From Chitinophaga ginsengisegetis (GTDB lineage Bacteria; Bacteroidota; Bacteroidia; Chitinophagales; Chitinophagaceae): 64,000 nt of DNA. The notes below the pieces were generated by a model. The model saw only the letters and a program-made list of their open reading frames with translations. It ran no database searches and was not told where the DNA came from. The DNA lies in the NCBI RefSeq assembly GCF_900168065.1, contig NZ_FUZZ01000006.1, positions 248,001 to 312,000 of the forward strand. The letters are read 5' to 3'. Below, piece after piece: positions 46,840-55,389 of this stretch (its first letter is position 1; each line of letters begins with the position of its first letter). A program made the position numbers and the translations under genes.

Positions 46840-47331
46840 ATGCCGTCCTTTGATATTGTTAGCAAAGTAGATTTACAGACACTGGATAATGCTATTAACA
46901 CGGTGAAGAAAGAGATCACCAACAGGTTTGATTTCAAGGGTTCACATGTGGAGATTGAGCTGAATAAGAAAGAACTGGTGCTGAATATAGAGGTAGAAAG
47001 TGATATGAAACTGGGCCAGGTGCTGGATGTGCTGGTAAGCCGGACGATGCGCCAGGGGCTGGACGCCAGTATTTACGATCTGAGTAAGGAGCCTTACCAG
47101 AGCGGGAAGGTATTTAAGAAAGAAATACCGGTGCGTAATGGTATTAAGCAGGAAGATGCCAAGAAGATAGTAAAGATGATCAAGGATGCCGGTTTAAAGG
47201 TACAGGCGGCCATTATGGACGATATTGTACGGGTAACCGGGAAGAAGATCGATGACTTACAGGAGGTTATACAAAAGGCGAAGGAATCCAATCTGGGTAT
47301 ACCTTTGCAGTATATTAACATGAAATCCTGA
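46840..47331 (+). CDS. yajQ: YajQ family nucleotide-binding protein
   Basis: 163 residues from ATG 46840 (MPSFDIVSKVDLQTLDNAINTVKKEI in parts). Matches YajQ: RFDFKGSHVEIELN, DVLVSRTMRQGLD and KIVKMIKDAGLKVQAAIMDDIVRVTGKKIDDLQ. Some homologues bind cyclic di-GMP, others nucleic acid; the role here is open. The longer frame from 46774 was rejected since it runs through the terminator. Confidence 0.94.
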   Translation: MPSFDIVSKVDLQTLDNAINTVKKEITNRFDFKGSHVEIELNKKELVLNIEVESDMKLGQVLDVLVSRTMRQGLDASIYDLSKEPYQSGKVFKKEIPVRNGIKQEDAKKIVKMIKDAGLKVQAAIMDDIVRVTGKKIDDLQEVIQKAKESNLGIPLQYINMKS

Positions 47332-47349
47332 TTTTTTTACGAATAATCT

Positions 47350-47379
47350 TTGGGTGTTAAAGAAAATTAGTTAACTTTG
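47350..47379 (+). promoter_or_regulatory. Consensus Bacteroidota promoter for rpmE2
   Basis: TTG at 47350-47352, a spacer of exactly 19 bp, and TAACTTTG at 47372-47379. The ATG is at 47406. Confidence 0.85.
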
Positions 47380-47405
47380 CACCCTGTATTTACAATAATT
47401 TTGAT

Positions 47406-47657
47406 ATGAAACAGGGAATCCATCCAGAAAGTTACAGATTTGTGATATTTAAAGATATGTCAAACGGCGAGAGCTTTTTAAGCCGCTCTACCGCTCCTTC
47501 CAAAGAAACTGCAAAGTGGGAAGATGGTAATGAGTATCCGTTGATTAAGTTGGAAATTTCCAATACTTCTCACCCTTTTTATACTGGTAAGAATGTGTTG
47601 GTGGATACTGCAGGACGTATTGACAAATTCAACAAGCGCTACGCTAAGAAAGCATAG
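47406..47657 (+). CDS. rpmE2: Ribosomal protein L31 type B
   Basis: 83 residues. [29 protein letters not shown] and [28 protein letters not shown] (in parts) mark L31. It lacks the CxxC zinc motif, so it is the zinc-free type B. In many bacteria type B replaces the zinc form under zinc shortage; here it has a strong housekeeping promoter, so it may be the main L31. Confidence 0.96.
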   Translation: MKQGIHPESYRFVIFKDMSNGESFLSRSTAPSKETAKWEDGNEYPLIKLEISNTSHPFYTGKNVLVDTAGRIDKFNKRYAKKA

Positions 47658-47680
47658 TTTCTAAGTAAAATATTTTTTAG

Positions 47681-47713
47681 AAAAATCCCATCGGCTTATC
47701 GATGGGATTTTTT
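47681..47713 (+). terminator. Rho-independent terminator after rpmE2
   Basis: Arms 47681-47693 and 47700-47712, 13-bp perfect stem, 6-base loop, T-run. Confidence 0.92.
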
Positions 47714-47726
47714 ATTTTAGCCCCCT

Positions 47727-48905
47727 ATGGAGCGTAACTATATTCTTTTTGACACGCCCGTACGTGAACTGTTATACCCCTTTACGCATACAAGACCCAT
47801 TGCTGCCTGCAGAGTAGGAATACTCACCATACAGGAGAAGTGGGAGCACTGGCTGGGTACAGGTATTAGTCATTTCACCGTACCGCATCTGCAGGACAAA
47901 TTTCCCCTGCTATACAAAGGCAACCAAACCGTTAACATCTTACTGAGTGGACATATACTGCCGGACGCCGGACTGGTAGCCGCTATCCGTGAGTTACAAC
48001 CGGAAGAGGAGTTGTATAAAGACAACGAGTTGCTGGCGAAAGCGGTGCAGGGGGAGGGGGCGCCATTGCTGGCTCCGGGCGCCCGGAAAAATTATCCGGG
48101 GGAAGTACTGGGAATTTATAAGCCTTGGGATATCTTTGCGCTCAACGATAAAGCAATCAGGGAAGATTATCAGCTGCTTACAAAGGGCAGGGAATCTGCT
48201 ATCTTATCACACACCAATCAACAGATCAATCATACGGACATTTTCGTGGAGCCAGGCGCGAAGGTAGAGTACAGTGTGCTGAACGCCGCTACAGGGCCGG
48301 TTTATATCGGGAAGGATGCGGAAGTGATGGAAGGCTGTATGATCAGGGGACCTTTTGCGATGGGCGAAGGGGCCGTATTGAAAATGGGGACTAAAATATA
48401 TGGCGCTACTACATTGGGGCCGTATTGTACCGGTGGAGGCGAGATCAAGAACAGCGTAATGTTTGGGTATTCCAATAAGGGGCATGATGGTTACCTGGGA
48501 GATGCAGTGATAGGGGAATGGTGTAACCTCGGGGCCAATACATCGGGTTCCAACCTGAAGAATAATGTATCTGACGTGAAGGTATGGATGGAGGCGCAGG
48601 GAGAGGCCGTATCCGCGGGTAAAAAATGCGGTGTGCTGATGGGTGATTACAGCAGGTGCGGCATTAATACAATGCTGAATACGGGTACTGTGATCGGGGT
48701 ATCGTGCAATGTGTTTGGCGGGCATTTTCCGCCGAAATTTGTGGGTTCATTCAGCTGGGGGGATCAGGCCACTTACCGTTTGGCAGAAGCCCTGAAGGAT
48801 GCCGGTAGCTGGATGGCGTTGAAGGGGAAAGAGCTTACAGAAAAGGATAAGCAGGTATTGGAAGCATTATATGCACAAATAAATCAGAAAGACCTTAAAA
48901 CTTAA
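47727..48905 (+). CDS. GlmU-like putative sugar nucleotidyltransferase with left-handed beta-helix
   Basis: 392 residues. The N-terminal part (ILFDTPVRELLYPFTHTRPIAACRVGILTIQEKWEHWLG in parts) is a divergent nucleotidyltransferase-like domain without the usual GxGxR-type loop. From about residue 165 hexapeptide repeats form a left-handed beta-helix (PVYIGKDAEVMEGCMIRGPFAMGEGAVLKMGTKIYGATTLGP in parts; IGEWCNLGANTSGSNLKNN). Bacteroidota carry this as a second GlmU-like protein; reaction unknown. tpiA starts 9 bp after it, so they form an operon. Confidence 0.86.
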   Translation: MERNYILFDTPVRELLYPFTHTRPIAACRVGILTIQEKWEHWLGTGISHFTVPHLQDKFPLLYKGNQTVNILLSGHILPDAGLVAAIRELQPEEELYKDNELLAKAVQGEGAPLLAPGARKNYPGEVLGIYKPWDIFALNDKAIREDYQLLTKGRESAILSHTNQQINHTDIFVEPGAKVEYSVLNAATGPVYIGKDAEVMEGCMIRGPFAMGEGAVLKMGTKIYGATTLGPYCTGGGEIKNSVMFGYSNKGHDGYLGDAVIGEWCNLGANTSGSNLKNNVSDVKVWMEAQGEAVSAGKKCGVLMGDYSRCGINTMLNTGTVIGVSCNVFGGHFPPKFVGSFSWGDQATYRLAEALKDAGSWMALKGKELTEKDKQVLEALYAQINQKDLKT

Positions 48906-48914
48906 TATCACAGT

Positions 48915-49676
48915 ATGAGAAAGAAAATTGTTGCAGGTAACTGGAAAATGAACCTTACGCTGGCACAGGGCGAGCAGTTGATCAACGATATCCTGCAGGC
49001 AGGACTGAAACTGAAAGAAGGACAGGAAGTAATAGTCGCTACTCCGTTTCCTTATCTGCAGAAAGCAAAATCGTTGCTGAAAAACTATCCTGGTTTTTAT
49101 GTGGCAGCGCAGAACTGCTACAGTGAAAAATCCGGCGCCTATACCGGTGAGGTATCTGCTGAAATGCTGCAATCAATAGGTGTTGATTATGTTATTCTGG
49201 GTCATTCTGAAAGAAGGGAATATTTCCAGGAAAGCAATGCTATGCTGGCTAAGAAGATAGACCAGGCGCTGGCTAACGGTTTGAAACCTATTTTCTGCTG
49301 TGGTGAGCCGCTGGAAATAAGACAGGCGGAAACGCAGAATGCGTATGTGGCAAAACAACTGGAAGAAAGTTTGTTTCACCTTACAGAAGAGCAGTTGAAG
49401 AATGTGGTGATTGCTTACGAGCCGATCTGGGCTATTGGTACCGGTTTAACAGCCAGTTCCGCACAGGCGCAGGACATGCATGCGTTTATCCGTTCGCAGA
49501 TTGCTAATAAATTTGGCCGTGAGGCAGCCTTGCATACTTCCATTTTATATGGTGGCAGCGCGAAACCCGGCAATGCGGCAGAACTCTTTGCCAGCCCGGA
49601 TGTAGATGGTGGTTTGATTGGTGGCGCTTCCCTGGTAGCAGCCGACTTTGTGGCGATTATTGAGAAGTTATCTTAA
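48915..49676 (+). CDS. tpiA: Triose-phosphate isomerase
   Basis: 253 residues. Interconverts dihydroxyacetone phosphate and glyceraldehyde 3-phosphate. NWKMN with the substrate lysine at the start, catalytic His in LGHSERREYF, catalytic Glu in AYEPIWAIGTGLTAS and GGSAKPGNAAEL/GGLIGGASL phosphate-binding loops are all present. In an operon with the GlmU-like gene; terminator follows. Confidence 0.98.
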   Translation: MRKKIVAGNWKMNLTLAQGEQLINDILQAGLKLKEGQEVIVATPFPYLQKAKSLLKNYPGFYVAAQNCYSEKSGAYTGEVSAEMLQSIGVDYVILGHSERREYFQESNAMLAKKIDQALANGLKPIFCCGEPLEIRQAETQNAYVAKQLEESLFHLTEEQLKNVVIAYEPIWAIGTGLTASSAQAQDMHAFIRSQIANKFGREAALHTSILYGGSAKPGNAAELFASPDVDGGLIGGASLVAADFVAIIEKLS

Positions 49677-49685
49677 GTAATTGAG

Positions 49686-49720
49686 AAATACGCAGTTATA
49701 ATAACTGCGTATTTTTTTAG
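49686..49720 (+). terminator. Rho-independent terminator after tpiA
   Basis: Arms 49686-49698 and 49702-49714 pair perfectly over 13 bp with a 3-base loop, then a T-run. Confidence 0.9.
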
Positions 49721-49807
49721 TAAATAATGCTAAAAATATTAGTATTTCTGAAAAAAGGTTGTATATTCGTATTGTCATTCTAACAGGAAGAATTAAAATA
49801 TCAGGTT

Positions 49808-50407
49808 ATGAATACGAATTATGAAATTTCGGAAGAGGTATTTGATTATTTGGTGGTAGTGAATCCGGATGCATTGGTTGCGAAAGATGTGACCCGTATC
49901 CGTCAGTTTGTAGCAACTGAGTTAAGCGATACGATGATGTCTGCTGCACCGGTTCATGTGGCCTTGTTCAGGTCTGCTTTCCCTGAGCGTTTCCAGGACG
50001 ATTTTGTTGATATGCTGGAAGAGGTAGCGCGTAAACAGGCTGGCTTTGCCATCTATACGGCAAAGATTGATGCCCTGAGGCATGCGGACGGGCACAACAG
50101 TGTTTTCATCAATGTAGCCAATCCCAAGCCACTGATCGATTTACACCGCAGCATTATGCAAACTTTTGAGTTGAAACCACAAACATTCAAGCCGCATATT
50201 ATGCTGGCGAGAGGTTTGCAGGATGCGGAGGTAAATATGATCATGCCATTGCTGGCGCAGCAGATTTTTGTGCGCAGCTTTAACTGCCATTGTTTTAGCC
50301 TGTTGAAAAGACCGGCGTCCGGTGGTAAGTATGAGCGGGTGAAAGACTTTGTTTTTGGAGATATTGAGCACATGGTAGGTTCATTATTTAATTATGCTGC
50401 TGCATAA
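49808..50407 (+). CDS. 2H phosphoesterase (2'-5' RNA ligase)-like protein with altered motifs
   Basis: 199 residues. Two His-hydrophobic motifs, P-V-H50-V-A-L and P-H130-I-M-L, lie 80 residues apart on matching strands, the layout of the 2H superfamily. Canonical members have Hx(T/S); both sites here have Ala or Met instead of Thr/Ser, so catalysis may be weak or absent. FDYLVVVNP start and FSLLKRPASGGKYERVKDFVFG end are typical for Bacteroidota members. Substrate unknown. Confidence 0.7.
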   Translation: MNTNYEISEEVFDYLVVVNPDALVAKDVTRIRQFVATELSDTMMSAAPVHVALFRSAFPERFQDDFVDMLEEVARKQAGFAIYTAKIDALRHADGHNSVFINVANPKPLIDLHRSIMQTFELKPQTFKPHIMLARGLQDAEVNMIMPLLAQQIFVRSFNCHCFSLLKRPASGGKYERVKDFVFGDIEHMVGSLFNYAAA

Positions 50408-50855
50408 GCAGTGAACTATAGTCTGATTCAGGAATTACCGGATGGTAGATTCGCAGGATTGGTGAAATGTTACGGATAAAATAATTTGTTATCCCCTATA
50501 TCAATTTTCATCAATGTTTGTTTCCCTCAAGTTAACCATCCTTTCATACTGTTGCTATTGCAGTTTTTCGGCCGCTGTTGCAGGCTGGCTATAGAACTGT
50601 AGTGGTTATTAGATCCGTAGGCAAGCATTTTCATAGGTTGCTGCGTATCCATAAATCCGGTAAATCCTGGTTCAGATAGTTGTTTGTTTAACCAATTCTT
50701 CTTTTTCTGGTATGCCCTGAAGGTTCCTGTCTGTAATTAGTTTTCCGGTTGTTTGTATCTTTGACGAATATTTAGTATGTTTTGAGTGGGAGCTGTATTC
50801 ATGTGATATAACCCCATCCGAAGAAGACCATTACAGGGAAAATCGTTATAAATTT
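50408..50855. other. Intergenic region between the 2H-like gene and acylphosphatase
   Basis: 448 bases with no frame of credible coding length on either strand. It holds the acyP -7 element (50756-50763). No terminator-grade hairpin, tRNA or repeat was seen. It may hold a decayed gene or an unrecognised small RNA. Confidence 0.4.
50756..50763 (+). promoter_or_regulatory. Putative -7 element (TATCTTTG) for acylphosphatase
   Basis: Fits TAnnTTTG; leader of about 85 bases to ATG 50856. No TTG exactly 18-20 bp upstream. Confidence 0.5.
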
Positions 50856-51143
50856 ATGGCAACCAGGACAGTTGTACACAAAGAAATTATTGTGAAGGGC
50901 CGTGTGCAGGGAGTAGGATTCAGAGCTAATGCAAAGCGTGTAGCCGATTCAATGCATATACAAGGACAAGTTAAAAATCTGCTGGACGGAAGTGTATGGA
51001 TACTGGCAGAGGGAACAGCGGAAGAAATGGAAGATTTTATTGCATGGTGCAGGTCGGGGCCTGCTATGGCTGCAGTGAAGGAACTGGAAATCACCGACGG
51101 TGATGTACAACATATCAAAGGGTTTACTATCCTTTATTCATAA
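50856..51143 (+). CDS. acyP: Acylphosphatase
   Basis: 95 residues, the usual size. Hydrolyses acyl-phosphate bonds. KGRVQGVGFRANAKRVA has the phosphate loop with catalytic Arg23, and VKNLLDGSVWILAEG has catalytic Asn41, the same numbering as the known enzymes. Alone in its transcript as far as can be seen. Confidence 0.95.
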   Translation: MATRTVVHKEIIVKGRVQGVGFRANAKRVADSMHIQGQVKNLLDGSVWILAEGTAEEMEDFIAWCRSGPAMAAVKELEITDGDVQHIKGFTILYS

Positions 51144-51226
51144 ATCCCTGGTCCGGTAACAGCAGGTGCTTCGTTACCTATGCCAATCAATCGCAGATAA
51201 AGCTATCCGTGACCGGCAGACAACGG

Positions 51227-51290
51227 GCGCAAAGAAATTTTACGGAGCAACGCAACTGAATACAACCGTGAAAATTTCTTTGCGCTTTTG
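51227..51290. terminator. Long inverted repeat between convergent genes
   Basis: Arms 51227-51241 and 51271-51285 are perfect over 15 bp, and inner ACGG/CCGT pairs extend the stem after a one-base bulge; loop about 20 bases. TTTTG follows on the plus strand. Likely a two-way terminator for acyP and the C1 peptidase gene. Confidence 0.75.
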
Positions 51291-51304
51291 TCATGCATGT
51301 TTAT

Positions 51305-52447
51305 TTAGTTAGTACTGGTGTATTTCTTTTGGAAAGATTTATCCAGTGCGGCTTTTGGAACAACAATCGTGATGGTGTTTACTGCGAAGTAAGCTTCGGA
51401 TACATTTACGTAGCCCCCAAACGGACTGGAGTTTTTACCCCATGAATTTTTTACCAGGAAGAATGTTTTACCCTTTGGTGATTTTTCGATCCCGGTAATG
51501 TGCATCAGGTGATCATCCTGTGTAATCAACTCTTCGTATAGCTTTTGACGTGAATCCTGTGTATATAGGGGTTCAGTCATATCAGGATCGATACTATCTT
51601 TTTTCAGCGTGATTTCCGGTGAGGTGAGTAATGCAAATCCTTTGCTGCTGGCGAACCCGCGGTTGCTTACGTCTGCATCCCATAATACCGTATAGCCTTT
51701 TTGCAAGGCGGATTCCGTAATACCGGTCAGTTCTTTTACGGGCACATTGAAATAAGCGCCGTTGGAGAAATTATCCGGTACTTCAATGATAAAGGACTTG
51801 TAGAAAGGATGGTGTGTAAAGGAAGTCAGGAAAACATAATCGTCTTCATTGAACTTAACCACTTCCTTTGCAAAGCTTTGCGGAGTATATGTTTTGCCGT
51901 TATATTCAAAAGTGGCAGGAGGCGCTCCCATGTATTGATCGAGGATCCCTGTAAACTGGGATATCCAGTTATCCGGTACAGGCGATACTTTGATGATACT
52001 GTCGAGGTATTTTTTCATGGTCACCACCATTTCTGAGTGGTTGTGGACGGTGGCATTGCCTTTTAAACCGCTGTAAACGCTTTCCGGTTCTATGCCATAG
52101 GCAGCTATGGAATGGATTACATCGTGTGCCAGTCCGCCTTCATCGAAACGGGCGAAGCCCTGGCGGCGAACATAATTTTTGGCTTTTTCTATATAGATAT
52201 TGCGGGCGGTAAACATTTCAGACAGATCCAGTTCCGGCAGTCCTTTTCGTAAACACTCCGATTCTACCATAGAAGTAGAGGAGAATGACCAGCAGGTGCC
52301 GGTCATGCCCTGGTTTTTAACCGGGGTGGCTGCATTGATTTTACCGTTTTCCAGATTGCTGATTACAACGCCCTTTTCCTGCGCACCTGCTGCTAAGGCG
52401 GTGAACATGGCAAGGGTTAAACAAAATGTTTTCATATGCGATTTCAT
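51305..52447 (-). CDS. Exported C1 (papain/bleomycin-hydrolase type) cysteine peptidase
   Basis: 380 residues. Signal peptide (MKTFCLTLAMFTALAAGAQ after a short lead MKSH). The catalytic Cys52 is in NQGMTGTCWSFSS, the His in DDHLMHITG near residue 316, and the Asn in LVKNSWGKN near residue 336. These fit the bleomycin hydrolase/aminopeptidase C branch of C1. Its export is unusual for bleomycin hydrolases but common in Bacteroidota. Likely degrades peptides in the periplasm or outside. Confidence 0.87.
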   Translation of the reverse strand: MKSHMKTFCLTLAMFTALAAGAQEKGVVISNLENGKINAATPVKNQGMTGTCWSFSSTSMVESECLRKGLPELDLSEMFTARNIYIEKAKNYVRRQGFARFDEGGLAHDVIHSIAAYGIEPESVYSGLKGNATVHNHSEMVVTMKKYLDSIIKVSPVPDNWISQFTGILDQYMGAPPATFEYNGKTYTPQSFAKEVVKFNEDDYVFLTSFTHHPFYKSFIIEVPDNFSNGAYFNVPVKELTGITESALQKGYTVLWDADVSNRGFASSKGFALLTSPEITLKKDSIDPDMTEPLYTQDSRQKLYEELITQDDHLMHITGIEKSPKGKTFFLVKNSWGKNSSPFGGYVNVSEAYFAVNTITIVVPKAALDKSFQKKYTSTN

Positions 52448-52549
52448 TAAATTATTAACCTAAAGATAAGCGAACCCGTATAATAAAAAATACCATTACC
52501 GTATGAACGGTAATGGTACGGATGTAATCTGCAATAGAATGGCAGTAAA

Positions 52550-54835
52550 TCAGTTTTGTATATCGGAATGATATGAGTTTGCAGAACCTTTTATGATAAC
52601 CTGTTTTGTTTGCAGGTATTTCTGGTATTTGTTTACCACGTTGTCCGGTTGTTTAACATCATTGATGAACAGCCCGTTTTCATTTTTTTCTACTTTATAA
52701 CCTTTTTTGGCGTCCAGGAGCTTATCTGCCTCCATTTGGGAGATCATTTCTTTATAAAAGGCGGCTCTTTTTTCACCTTCTTTCGCTCTTTCAGCCCCTT
52801 CTTTCGCTCTCCTTTCTCCTTCTTTCGCTCTTTCAGCTCCTTCTTTCGCTCTTCTTTCTCCTTCTTTTGCTCTTTCATCGCCTTCCCTCGCTCTCAGTTC
52901 TCCATCCCTGTTTTTCTGGGTAACTTCTCTTTCCCTGGCGATATTTTCCCGTACTCTTGCGGCATTGGCGAGTGCTTCCGCCCTGTTTTTGCGGGCTTCT
53001 TCCAGGGAGGAGGCAGCATGTTGAGTGGCCTGGCTGGCTGCTTTAAGACCCGCCTTAGTTTCCTTGCTTACCTTATCGTAGAATTCCTTTGTGTTGATGC
53101 CAGCGTATGCAGCCTGGAGATTTTTGTTGAGCGCTGCAAAATCAATGTTCTTCAGTGCTTCAGCGGCCTCTTTCTGTGCGGCGCTGATTTTGCTCCAGTC
53201 AATATTTTTCAGGGCTTTCACGCTTTCTTCCTGTGCCTTACGGGTTTCGGCAGATACTTCATCCCATTTAATATTTTTGGTGGCTTCGGCTATATCCGCC
53301 TGTACTTTTTTCATATCTACCTGGTTCAGCTGCTGCATGGCCTGCTGGATGCTTTTTTGTGCTTCCCGGATCTGCTGGCGTACTTCATCTTTGTTGACCT
53401 GGTAGTCGAATTTATAGTTGTAATTAAATGCCTGCGCTTTGTTGGTTGTTGCAGTGCGTTTATTATTCTTATTTACGTTTACCTGTGTATTTACATTGGT
53501 GGAAACGTTGCTCTGGTCTGTTACCTGGATATCTGAAAGGTCTACTGACAGGTCCTCTTTTAATGGCGCCAGTGGTGCCACTGGGGGTAATGGTGCAGGC
53601 GCAGGCTCTGGAACAGGAGCAGTTACCGGTTCAGGAGCAGGTGTTGGTGGTGGCGCCGGAAGAACGGTATCTGTGGTAGCAATTTCCAGTTGTTCCCGGA
53701 ATTTGTGGGTAGTTTCATCCGGTTCAACGGCGGCCAGCTTTTTCTGCGGAGCGCTGTCTTTTACAATTTTTGCTTTTGCCGGTTGCTGCTGGTCGTTATG
53801 ATCTTTTCCTTTAGCAGGGTTTAGCCATGCAATAGAGATAAGGCCAGTGGCGATGATGAGTACGGCTAAAAATTTCTGGCTATAATTAAGGTGTTTAGTT
53901 TTCATTTCCATGATGCGTTTAATGCGGTGAAACAGATGTTGTTTACTGTCTGCAGCAGCCATAGTAAGCCGGTTGGCGGTAAGGCGGTATTCCTCCAACG
54001 CTACCAGTGCATGCGCATATTGCAGTGGTTGTACGGTGCTGGCTATAACCAGGTCGTCGCAACAATGTTCCCTTTCCATACGGATGATTTTGGAAATCAG
54101 CCATACAAAAGGATTGAAGAAAAGAATTGTTTCAACAATTGATTGGAAGATATTCAACAGATAATCGTTGCGTTTAATATGCGCCAGTTCGTGTAGCAGT
54201 ACTGCTTCCAGCTGGGCTTCCGTAAGGTTATTCACCATTGCTACCGGTAAGAGGATGAGGGGTTTTAAAAATCCCAGCATCACGGGGACCTGTACATGCC
54301 TGGAGATGAGGAGTTTCACCTTGCGGGGAATCTGTAATCTGGCGGCCAGTTTATCCAGGTGTTTATCCCATGCTTCTCCCATAGGCTCTATCCGGGTGGT
54401 ACGGATTTTACGGAGTTGAAACAGATCGGATAATAGTTTGACGATCATGCCGGCCATACCGGTAATGTATAGTGCTACCAGGAAAGGAAAACAAAGTTCA
54501 AGGTTGGGAAACAGCCATATCAGCGGGTCCTGGCTGGGATACACGGCAGTGAGATGAACCGTTTCCTGCGGAGTAAGGGTGCCACTGAAGTGTAGTACTG
54601 CTTCTCTTGCTTCCTGCAGTCGTTGCACATGCATATACAACGTAGCGAGGAACCAGGTAAAAATGCCCGAGAGCGAGAGCAGCGACAGATTGTATTTTAT
54701 CCGTGCGCCTGCCTGTGGCCAGAGTTTTAATACTATCCGTAAGCAGGCATAGATGAAGAACGCCTGCCACATGGAATGAAGGATGGTCCAACCCAGGGCG
54801 CGCACGAAGTCGCCCGTAATAGGTAATACATTCAT
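52550..54835 (-). CDS. M56 (BlaR1/MecR1-like) membrane metallopeptidase with proline-rich and heptad-repeat periplasmic region
   Basis: 761 residues. Four N-terminal membrane helices surround the zinc site H215-E-L-A-H219 and EREHCCDD (residues 254-261), then a last helix at about 321-338. The rest is outside the cytoplasm: a Pro/Ala/Glu segment (391-425), Asn/Val-rich linkers, a long helix region (480-645) and six near-perfect heptads ERAKEG(A/E) at 647-692. No transpeptidase-like sensor (no SxxK/SxN/KTG) is present, so it does not sense beta-lactams the BlaR1 way. In BlaR1/MecR1 systems the protease leads to repressor inactivation. It starts 10 bp after the blaI-like gene. Confidence 0.88.
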   Translation of the reverse strand: MNVLPITGDFVRALGWTILHSMWQAFFIYACLRIVLKLWPQAGARIKYNLSLLSLSGIFTWFLATLYMHVQRLQEAREAVLHFSGTLTPQETVHLTAVYPSQDPLIWLFPNLELCFPFLVALYITGMAGMIVKLLSDLFQLRKIRTTRIEPMGEAWDKHLDKLAARLQIPRKVKLLISRHVQVPVMLGFLKPLILLPVAMVNNLTEAQLEAVLLHELAHIKRNDYLLNIFQSIVETILFFNPFVWLISKIIRMEREHCCDDLVIASTVQPLQYAHALVALEEYRLTANRLTMAAADSKQHLFHRIKRIMEMKTKHLNYSQKFLAVLIIATGLISIAWLNPAKGKDHNDQQQPAKAKIVKDSAPQKKLAAVEPDETTHKFREQLEIATTDTVLPAPPPTPAPEPVTAPVPEPAPAPLPPVAPLAPLKEDLSVDLSDIQVTDQSNVSTNVNTQVNVNKNNKRTATTNKAQAFNYNYKFDYQVNKDEVRQQIREAQKSIQQAMQQLNQVDMKKVQADIAEATKNIKWDEVSAETRKAQEESVKALKNIDWSKISAAQKEAAEALKNIDFAALNKNLQAAYAGINTKEFYDKVSKETKAGLKAASQATQHAASSLEEARKNRAEALANAARVRENIAREREVTQKNRDGELRAREGDERAKEGERRAKEGAERAKEGERRAKEGAERAKEGEKRAAFYKEMISQMEADKLLDAKKGYKVEKNENGLFINDVKQPDNVVNKYQKYLQTKQVIIKGSANSYHSDIQN
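52760..52897 (-). repeat. Tandem 21/42-bp repeats encoding heptads
   Basis: Six 21-bp units, alternating in pairs of 42 bp, encode (E/R/L)RA(K/R)EG(A/E/D). In-frame, within the M56 gene, and likely to vary in copy number between strains. Confidence 0.8.
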
Positions 54836-54845
54836 AGTACTAGAT

Positions 54846-55235
54846 TTACCTGTTTTCCTTTTGTTCTTTTTCTATTGCAGTAAGATATTGCCGGATCTTT
54901 TCCAGTTCTTCTCCCGACGACTGATGATGGCCGAGGGCCTGCATAACCAGTTGTGAAGCCGAACCGCCAAAAACGGTATCTATCATTTTATCCAGTAATT
55001 GTTGCTGTGTTTTCTGCTGTGAAATGGCGGCAGTGTATACATGAGTTTTGCTGCTGGTATCGCGCTGCAACAGCTCTTTTTCATGCATGATCTGCATCAG
55101 TTTGAGGGTAGTGGTGTAGCCGGCATCTTTCGTCTGAGATAAGATATCATGTATCTCACGAACGGTGCTGGGGCCCTTTTCCCAGAGAACGCCCAAAATT
55201 TCCAATTCACTTTCTGTAGGCCGGATCTGTTTCAA
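54846..55235 (-). CDS. BlaI/MecI/CopY family transcriptional repressor
   Basis: 129 residues. Winged-helix N-terminus LTPTESELEILGVLWEKGPSTVREIHDIL-type (here IRPTESELEILGVLWEKGPSTVREIHDILSQ in parts), GYTTTLKLMQIMHEKELLQRD recognition part and a C-terminal dimer/cleavage region. It should bind the two TACGA-N6-TCGTA dyads over its own promoter. It is co-transcribed with the M56 protease, the usual partner. Confidence 0.94.
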   Translation of the reverse strand: MKQIRPTESELEILGVLWEKGPSTVREIHDILSQTKDAGYTTTLKLMQIMHEKELLQRDTSSKTHVYTAAISQQKTQQQLLDKMIDTVFGGSASQLVMQALGHHQSSGEELEKIRQYLTAIEKEQKENR

Positions 55236-55266
55236 AGCAATGATTTATGGATGATGATTATTGTTG

Positions 55267-55306
55267 TACGAATATCTTCGTAAACAAATGTACGATAGTT
55301 TTCGTA
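55267..55306. promoter_or_regulatory. Two candidate BlaI operators
   Basis: TACGAA-TATC-TTCGTA at 55267-55282 and TACGA-TAGTTT-TCGTA at 55291-55306 share TACGA-N6-TCGTA and have centres 24 bp apart. The second fills the spacer of the blaI promoter; the first covers the expected transcript start. Confidence 0.7.
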
Positions 55307-55314
55307 ATTGCAAA
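55285..55314 (-). promoter_or_regulatory. Promoter of the blaI-M56 operon
   Basis: On the minus strand TTG at 55313-55311 (preceded by T), an 18-bp spacer and TACATTTG at 55292-55285 match the Bacteroidota consensus. Transcript start expected near 55278. Confidence 0.8.
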
Positions 55315-55389
55315 ATATCGGGGAAGATTTTTTTAAAATTGCATTTTCTTTAACAAAAAGAGAGGGGAGGAAATGAGGCTTGCCAACGT

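Noticed and set aside
52760-52897. Short tandem repeats that could suggest a CRISPR array
   Set aside because: The units are in-frame codons of the M56 gene, with no spacers.
52550-54835. Calling the M56 protein a beta-lactam sensor (BlaR1)
   Set aside because: There is no penicillin-binding domain and no beta-lactamase gene next to it.
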